Of a DNA stretch of 10,839 bases, positions 5,521 to 10,839 are shown one piece after another (position 1 is the first letter of the stretch; the number at the start of each line of letters is the position of its first letter). The notes under the pieces were generated by a model. It was not told where the DNA came from. It was given only the letters and a program-made list of their open reading frames with translations, and did not search any database. A program made the position numbers and the translations under genes. The stretch is from Anaerolineae bacterium (lineage in GTDB: Bacteria > Chloroflexota > Anaerolineae > Aggregatilineales > Phototrophicaceae). The DNA lies in NCBI GenBank assembly GCA_015492875.1, contig WGEI01000041.1, positions 1 through 10,839 on the forward strand, given 5' to 3'.

Positions 5521-8274
5521 ATGAGCTATGTGTTACATCAAGTGATTTATGGAAAGCCGGTAGTTGAAGGCGAACTTCAGCAGAAGCCGGCTATCTTAGC
5601 CAGTAGTGGTAACTTTACCCCTGAAGAAATTGCGCAATGGCGCTCATTGGTCGCACTTGCTCCATTAGGAGAAATAGCCGCTGATGAAGGGTTGAAAACC
5701 CAGACCTTTGGCGTTTTTGAAGGGCCGGGGGCGGATTTTTTATTTGCGCGCGCTCATTATCGATATGCAGGTGATGAGAAAACACCGATTTATCATTATG
5801 TGCGGTTGCCCCATGATTTATGGCTGGGTTTGGCGGGGAACTTATCTCCCTTGTGCGCTATAAGTGAAACTCCCATAGTGCCGCCTAACACGGTACAAGC
5901 TGCTATACCGCCATTAGAATTCTCCGCGCCTGCACCAATATCGCAAGACGAACGCGCTACCATGATAGAAGCAGCATTAGAAATAGCAATGAACTTTGGG
6001 CGTTTGCTAAGTATTCTCGATGCGGCGTTGGATGATTCGCGCTTGCTGTTGCAGGGATTTCCGCCATCAATTGAAAAACGCCTCACGCTGGTACAAGGCT
6101 TAATGATGCTGTTGCCGCCGCAAGTGCGGGGATTGTTGACGTTCTCACTGAATGCGGATGAGATACCCCGCTGTGCGGCGCGGCTAGTTTTCAGCGATAC
6201 AACAGAGAGCCACGAACGCCGTGTTATCAACTGGGCAGAAGCAAATACAACTGAAGCTGTGGCAGGCTACCAATCAATATACATTGCCCGTTTAGCGGCA
6301 TTGTGGCGGGGAGAAGTAGCAGCATTTCTGAACACTATTCAGCCATTAGAAGAGATGGTCGCCCATTTTCTCGATGGTCGTTCTATCCAAGAAGCCTTAC
6401 AAGCGAGTTCTGAACGCCATATATTAGACGAGAGGGTTATGCAACACTTAGACATCGTCGACACGGAAGGGCTAAAAAACGCCCTAACAGGCAGCTATCC
6501 GCCAGAGGGCGAACTCTATACGCTTTATATCAAGCAATTGCTCCACCATGCCATTCATGCACGGGATAGCGAAGCGGCGCGCATTGTCACCCAAGCGATA
6601 GAAACTGAACCAACGCTCATTGATTACTTTGACCGCATTTTCAATGATACGTTACAAGACCAACCTGATGCGGCCTATGCGCTGGTGCGTGCGCGTTTGG
6701 CAGAAGGGGTCAATGATTACTGGTTACCGCGCTTAAAAACCGCAGCTATGCGCGCATTGGACATCGCGGTACATGCGGCGGATACACAAATTTTGAGTAG
6801 TTGGTTGACGCTCATCTCTCGTGAGCCACAAAACTATGACCTCAGCGAGATACTGCATCAAGGCATTGTCGCGGCTCAACCGCGCGCCCGTGAAGATGGC
6901 AATCTTGGCAGTAAACTGATTACCCTAGCGGCCAAACGAGACCCGCAAACGTTGGATCAATTATTGAGTGATGCGGCGCTCACTGAGCTTTTGCCATCGC
7001 CATTCAATGAAGCGCTCCTTCACTATGACCCCAACGCTATTTTGCAACTGCTTGAACAGGGGCGTGAAATCTTTTTCGTAGCATTAGGGCGCGCGGCACA
7101 TGCCAATATCGCGTCAGCCTTCACCAGTGAGGTATTGCAAAACTTCTGGCATCTTTACCTAGAGAATAACGCCTCGTCGTTGACATCGATTTACCACCCC
7201 GCCCAAATACTGGAGACGCTCATCACCACCGGCGCAACATGGCTCAACGATGATGCGGTGCTCACCCTGATGACGCTATTGCTCGCAGACCAATATGATG
7301 AGTTATTTTTACAGTTTGCGGGGCATTTGGGAGAATATGAGCGGCTTTATCCCCCATTAGCTACTGCCTTGCAGCATAGCGGGCGCGGGGTGAATAGCAT
7401 TTTGGATATTGTGGGACAGCTGTTAAACCATGAGTGTTTGACAGAACAACAAGCCAGCAACACTTATGTCACTTTGCTCAATGGCTGGGATTGGCATCAA
7501 AATGCTTTGCCATTAGCCCAACAACTGGCGCGCATGCTCCAGCAAAACGCAAATCTCAGTGTAGCGCCGCAAATTCTGTGGCAGCTCCTCAAAGTTGCTG
7601 GCGAAATCAAAGATGAGCATACGGCGCGCGCCGCAACCCGCCGCTTATGGCAACAGATGGAGCATATCGATGATGATGCCACCAATGAGTTTGTGGAAAC
7701 ATTGATACAGCTCCAGAAAACCATCCAATGGAATGCCAATTTGCGCGGGATGCTGCTCAAATGGTGGCGCGATTATGTACGCAATCAGCCTTTGGTGCGT
7801 TTACAAAAATTAGACCGCACATTGGAGGGCAAGCGCAATGTCGATGACATTCGCACTATTGTCCAAACAGGCGTTGCCTTGCGGCGGCTATTGGGGCAGC
7901 GTTCGCTCTCTGAATTAGCCGAAGGGGTACAAACCGCTTATGCTATTCTAGAATTGTTGTCCGATGCGTTTGACCCTTCTCCCCGTGGGGAAGTGGAATT
8001 GGATATAGAGACATTGCGCGCGGGATTGGCCGCCCGTGAAGAAGAGCTATCACCCGATGAACGGCGGATACTGGCGAAGGATTTCAAGGAACTCGCCCAA
8101 CTGATTATATCGCTGGCAGAAAACCGTCGTAAGCGCTCCTTAATACGCGGTGAAGAGAATATCGATCGCCAATTGATGAGCGGAGAAGAAGCACCACAAA
8201 GTGCTGTTGAAGCGATGAAGTGGATGAGCGGCTATCTGAATGGAATGCACAAGCAAGATAGCGATAATGAGTAA
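5521..8274 (+). CDS. Large helical protein resembling GTPase-associated protein 1 (GAP1-N-like N-terminus)
   Basis: A 917-residue cytoplasmic protein without signal peptide or membrane segment. The N-terminus reads V-L-H-Q-V-I-Y-G (4-11), then I-L-A-S-S-G (25-30), and later F-A-R-A-H-Y-R-Y (75-82) with P-I-Y-H-Y-V-R-L-P (89-97). The order (HQ-x-x-YG, LASS, R-x-x-Y, H-x-x-x-x-P) resembles, from memory, the N-terminal domain of GAP1 proteins in predicted GTPase-associated conflict systems. A block at 197-209 (L-L-P-P-Q-V-R-G-L-L-T-F-S) also resembles the segment after that domain. About 330-800 is almost wholly alpha-helical, like a solenoid scaffold. The C-terminus (about 837-917) is charged and helical, possibly coiled. 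No nucleotide-binding or nuclease motif was found. In the known systems GAP1 sits beside GTPases and effectors; here the neighbours are recO and a convergent deiminase gene. The GAP1 link is tentative; the gene itself is secure. Confidence 0.62.
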   Translation: MSYVLHQVIYGKPVVEGELQQKPAILASSGNFTPEEIAQWRSLVALAPLGEIAADEGLKTQTFGVFEGPGADFLFARAHYRYAGDEKTPIYHYVRLPHDLWLGLAGNLSPLCAISETPIVPPNTVQAAIPPLEFSAPAPISQDERATMIEAALEIAMNFGRLLSILDAALDDSRLLLQGFPPSIEKRLTLVQGLMMLLPPQVRGLLTFSLNADEIPRCAARLVFSDTTESHERRVINWAEANTTEAVAGYQSIYIARLAALWRGEVAAFLNTIQPLEEMVAHFLDGRSIQEALQASSERHILDERVMQHLDIVDTEGLKNALTGSYPPEGELYTLYIKQLLHHAIHARDSEAARIVTQAIETEPTLIDYFDRIFNDTLQDQPDAAYALVRARLAEGVNDYWLPRLKTAAMRALDIAVHAADTQILSSWLTLISREPQNYDLSEILHQGIVAAQPRAREDGNLGSKLITLAAKRDPQTLDQLLSDAALTELLPSPFNEALLHYDPNAILQLLEQGREIFFVALGRAAHANIASAFTSEVLQNFWHLYLENNASSLTSIYHPAQILETLITTGATWLNDDAVLTLMTLLLADQYDELFLQFAGHLGEYERLYPPLATALQHSGRGVNSILDIVGQLLNHECLTEQQASNTYVTLLNGWDWHQNALPLAQQLARMLQQNANLSVAPQILWQLLKVAGEIKDEHTARAATRRLWQQMEHIDDDATNEFVETLIQLQKTIQWNANLRGMLLKWWRDYVRNQPLVRLQKLDRTLEGKRNVDDIRTIVQTGVALRRLLGQRSLSELAEGVQTAYAILELLSDAFDPSPRGEVELDIETLRAGLAAREEELSPDERRILAKDFKELAQLIISLAENRRKRSLIRGEENIDRQLMSGEEAPQSAVEAMKWMSGYLNGMHKQDSDNE

Positions 8275-8310
8275 GCGATAAGCGTGCGGCTGCTAACATC
8301 CCCCTTTTTG

Positions 8311-9609
8311 TCAGTTGGATTTAGGGCGTGCTTGTGGCACTTCTTTCGTCATACAGTGTACCGCCCCTCCGCCATTGATAGCGGTCTTGCAGGCGATGGG
8401 AATAACCTCATAATCGGGCATGGCCTGCTCATACACCCGCAACGCCTCTTCGTCATGGGGAATATCGAAAGTTGGCACTAAAACACGCCCATTCACCGTG
8501 AGCGCGTTGGTATAGGCGCGGCGGATGGGATAAAGGCCCCAATTCAAATAAAGTGGTGGTGTTGGCAATTCAAAGAAGCGGTAATGTTGGCCATCGGCAT
8601 TTGTCTCGTGTTCTAGATGCCAGCGAGCGCGGCGTAAAGCGCGAGCCGTTGATAAGGATTGGGGGGCAGAGATTAAAATTGTCTCCGAATCAGCGAGTTT
8701 GACCAATAGGTCAATATGCCCCGTCTCTTCAATGGTCAAGCGGGGGATGATAATCGCTTTTTTGAACTCAAAAACACTGTGTAAACTGGCCAGAATATCA
8801 TCACGGCGATAGTAGCGATTGCTATAGAAAATCTGCTCGCTCATCAGTAGTGTGCCGCGCCCATCTGACCAGACGTTGCCGCCTTCGGTATGCATATGCC
8901 AATCACGGGCGGGGAAGCCATTATGTGCCGCCCAACGGCGCGCCATAGCATCATCAAGCGCTTGGGGATAAAGCGGCAACGGGTCATAAATGGCGTTAAT
9001 CACAACCCGCTGGCCATTTTCATCTAGACCAACGAATGGGCCATAATCGCGTATCCAAATGTCGTTGGTGGGCAAAACGAGGAATTTGACGCGAGACATA
9101 TCGGCAAAACCGCGCCACGAAAGATATAACCAAACTGCCCGCGCCCACATCTCCGTTGTAACGAGGATTTCTACATCGCAAACACCGCTGATGCCCTCCG
9201 CCATTTGTGCGTGCATCTCCCACAGTGGCGGGTACAGCCACGCCCAACTAATCAGCACCCGCTCCAGCGGCTCCCATTGAGCAGGTAAGCGGATGGGCTT
9301 TTCTGGCGCTGGCTGCGGCTCAGCATCCATATTTGCAAAAGCGATGACCGGCTCAGCATCTTCCAGCCCGCGCGCTACGGCGCGTTGGTCAATGAATGAG
9401 GAATCGCCCCCACCGAGCAACTTCCACCGCGCTAACCACTTGGACATGGCGGCGGGCGTTTCTGGTGGATGAGCATCCTCCCGAACAGGATAGAAGCGGT
9501 GAAAAAGCGGTTTCGCCAATATACCTAAGAAGGCGGGATACTTACGACGCCATAGCGGGTAGGGAATAAAGTCAAAGTGAATTGGCGAAAGATTAGGATT
9601 TTGGCTCAT
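8311..9609 (-). CDS. Agmatine deiminase / Porphyromonas-type peptidylarginine deiminase (PAD_porph) family enzyme
   Basis: Guanidine-group hydrolase of the pentein fold; relatives convert agmatine to N-carbamoylputrescine plus ammonia or citrullinate peptidyl arginine. The 432-residue protein has the domain at about 106-425, starting R-L-P-A-Q-W-E-P. Visible active-site elements are I-W-I-R-D188-Y-G-P, E242-G-G-N, G-H298-I-D300, N368 and, near the end, G-G-G-A-V-H-C419-M-T with the nucleophilic cysteine, so the active site looks intact. Residues 1-105 are an extra N-terminal part, aromatic and Pro-rich at first, with no signal peptide, so the enzyme is probably cytoplasmic. The ribosome site is weak (AGAAG about 8 nt upstream). 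The gene is convergent with the GAP1-like gene, 36 bp apart with no clear terminator. It lies 108 bp after the ATPase gene. Polyamine synthesis from agmatine is the commonest role, but the substrate is not settled by the sequence. Confidence 0.85.
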   Translation of the reverse strand: MSQNPNLSPIHFDFIPYPLWRRKYPAFLGILAKPLFHRFYPVREDAHPPETPAAMSKWLARWKLLGGGDSSFIDQRAVARGLEDAEPVIAFANMDAEPQPAPEKPIRLPAQWEPLERVLISWAWLYPPLWEMHAQMAEGISGVCDVEILVTTEMWARAVWLYLSWRGFADMSRVKFLVLPTNDIWIRDYGPFVGLDENGQRVVINAIYDPLPLYPQALDDAMARRWAAHNGFPARDWHMHTEGGNVWSDGRGTLLMSEQIFYSNRYYRRDDILASLHSVFEFKKAIIIPRLTIEETGHIDLLVKLADSETILISAPQSLSTARALRRARWHLEHETNADGQHYRFFELPTPPLYLNWGLYPIRRAYTNALTVNGRVLVPTFDIPHDEEALRVYEQAMPDYEVIPIACKTAINGGGAVHCMTKEVPQARPKSN

Positions 9610-9647
9610 AGTTCGCTTCTATCCGATTTTCAGTCAGAACCCACAAC

Positions 9648-9676
9648 ATTATTCACAACGCACAATGATAATGCAA
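9648..9676 (-). promoter_or_regulatory. Candidate promoter of the deiminase gene
   Basis: On the minus strand, TTGCAT (9676-9671), a 17-bp spacer and AATAAT (9653-9648), about 38 bp before the start at 9609. The -10 box matches five of six positions, the -35 only three. Two copies of CACAAC (9642-9647 and 9654-9659, plus strand) flank the -10 box exactly, so control by a DNA-binding protein is possible. Confidence 0.42.
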
Positions 9677-9717
9677 GCGCAATTGTGCATATTGCTTGAG
9701 TGCGTGCAGGAAACACA

Positions 9718-10839
9718 CTAGATGAAAGGTGTGCGCGCCTGTTCATCAGGATTTATCTCACCGCGTGAGGGCGCTAATAACATCCATAGGCGATATAGCA
9801 AATAACGGTATTTCATGCCATGACTGACCAAAACCATCGTCAGCAAGAACATCACTGTTGTGAAAACGCCTACACCCACAGGCGGCGCTTTGAATTCAAA
9901 CAATGATGGCCAGCCATACATAGCGAGAATGGTCAAGGCACACATCACACTACTGAGCAAAACGATGCGCCAATGCTTGCGGAAGGTATGGGGTTCGTAA
10001 ATATCAACGCCCTGCACTGCCCAGACGATATTCATGCCGAGCAAACAGATATAAATTGTCGTAGCGCTGCGCACGATAGCGACATCACCACCACTGTAAA
10101 AATAGACAAAGATATAGTGCAAGGCTAGCATCCATGCCATCAAAACGCCTGCTGTAACGACATAGTCAATCACATCACGGCGGAAGCGCGCCATATATTT
10201 CGGACGTACCCAACCAAAGGCAATAAAGGTTGCGGGCATATTGACCGTACCAAATGCCGCCCAACTAATTTGAATGGGTGTAATGGGGAACGGTAGCGCC
10301 ATAAAGAACACGAAAATGAAGAGCAAGATATTGTAGACGTTGCGCACGATGAACATCTTAGTTGTGCCGTAAATCGTCTGAGTGATTTCGCGCCCTTCAT
10401 GGAAGGCACGGGGCAAGGTGGACATGGCGTTGTTCAGCAAGACAATATCGCCAATGTCCTTGCTGATTTGTGCGCCGTCATTCATCACAACGGCGAGGTC
10501 GGCTTGCTTCAATGCGGGAACGTCATTGACCCCATCCCCCGTCATCGCGACATATTCGCCCTGTTGTTGTAATGCGGCGACAATCCGCCGTTTGGTATCT
10601 GGCTCTACCCTAGCGAAGACATTGGCCTCTTGAACAACTGCCTGTAATTCGGCATCGCTCATGGCATCTAACTGCTCGCCAGTATAAGCGCCAGTGATAT
10701 TCATGCCAGAAAGTGACGCAATCGCTTTAACCGTTTCGATGTTATCGCCAGAGATAACTTTCAAATCGATATGCTCGTCACGGAAGGCCTGTAGGGTATC
10801 TTGAATGTCCTCGCGTATCTGGTCGCTCATGACCACAAG
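9718..10839 (-). CDS. P-type cation ATPase, C-terminal part (CtpE-like), cut by window end
   Basis: ATP-driven cation pump of the membrane; only the last 373 residues are present, because the frame runs off the right edge. The visible part begins inside the phosphorylation domain (S-D-Q-I-R-E-D-I, then K-V-I-S-G-D-N) and carries the hinge motif T-G-D-G-V-N-D-V-P-A-L-K-Q-A-D. The DKTGT phosphorylation site and ATP-binding domain lie outside. After the P domain come about six membrane helices in the order expected for M5-M10, ending in a short basic and acidic cytoplasmic tail. The I-R-x-D / V-I-S-G-D-N arrangement reminds me of mycobacterial CtpE (proposed calcium uptake), but ion specificity cannot be read from this part. 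No intrinsic terminator is seen before the deiminase gene. Confidence 0.85.
   Translation of the reverse strand, partial: LVVMSDQIREDIQDTLQAFRDEHIDLKVISGDNIETVKAIASLSGMNITGAYTGEQLDAMSDAELQAVVQEANVFARVEPDTKRRIVAALQQQGEYVAMTGDGVNDVPALKQADLAVVMNDGAQISKDIGDIVLLNNAMSTLPRAFHEGREITQTIYGTTKMFIVRNVYNILLFIFVFFMALPFPITPIQISWAAFGTVNMPATFIAFGWVRPKYMARFRRDVIDYVVTAGVLMAWMLALHYIFVYFYSGGDVAIVRSATTIYICLLGMNIVWAVQGVDIYEPHTFRKHWRIVLLSSVMCALTILAMYGWPSLFEFKAPPVGVGVFTTVMFLLTMVLVSHGMKYRYLLYRLWMLLAPSRGEINPDEQARTPFI

Noticed and set aside
5796..6230. A 144-codon open reading on the minus strand inside the GAP1-like gene
   Set aside because: Antisense to a long coding frame, Ser/Arg-rich low-complexity translation, no start signals.
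8231..8310. GCTATC/GATAGC inverted repeat and a later CCCCCTTTTT run as a terminator of the GAP1-like gene
   Set aside because: The stem lies inside the coding end, is 6 bp with a long loop, and the T-run is about 40 nt away; no continuous hairpin plus T-tract exists.

Overview
The window looks like a chromosomal segment of a Chloroflexota bacterium, probably an Anaerolineae-type lineage. The grounds are indirect. Several exported proteins share a style of a hydrophobic signal peptide ending in A-Q-D followed by acidic residues. There is a Thr/Pro-rich lipoprotein and a small membrane-anchored cytochrome with a planctomycete-type cytochrome c domain. RecO is divergent, and a very large helical protein resembles GTPase-associated proteins. 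Base composition is moderate, genes are tightly packed, and strong Shine-Dalgarno sites occur before some genes only. No tRNA, rRNA, CRISPR array, insertion sequence or phage gene is visible.

Layout. 1-144: a candidate terminator for the next gene. 145-1419 (-): an exported substrate-binding protein of the branched-chain amino acid type with its own sigma70-like promoter (1474-1502) and a 16-bp dyad on the -35 box. 1533-2354 (-): a lipoprotein with a C-terminal FxLYD-like beta domain. 2355-2617: a divergent intergenic region. 2618-3115 and 3176-4093 (+): a membrane-anchored c-type cytochrome followed by an exported protein of unknown family, closed by a good intrinsic terminator (4124-4159). 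4266-8274 (+): cytidine deaminase (cdd), recO and a 917-residue GAP1-like protein. 8311-9609 (-): an agmatine deiminase / Porphyromonas-type peptidylarginine deiminase family enzyme with an unusual N-terminal extension. 9718-10839 (-): the C-terminal half of a P-type cation ATPase, cut by the window edge.

How the genes fit together. cdd and recO are 2 bp apart, recalling the cdd-era-recO cluster of Firmicutes, but era is missing. The cytochrome and the exported unknown protein are 60 bp apart and probably cotranscribed; both should sit on the outer face of the membrane. The substrate-binding protein has no permease or ATPase gene beside it here. The deiminase follows the ATPase on the same strand but has a possible promoter of its own. 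The least conventional items are the GAP1-like protein with no GTPase gene beside it, the exported unknown protein, and the deiminase. No clear multi-gene new system can be demonstrated from this window alone.
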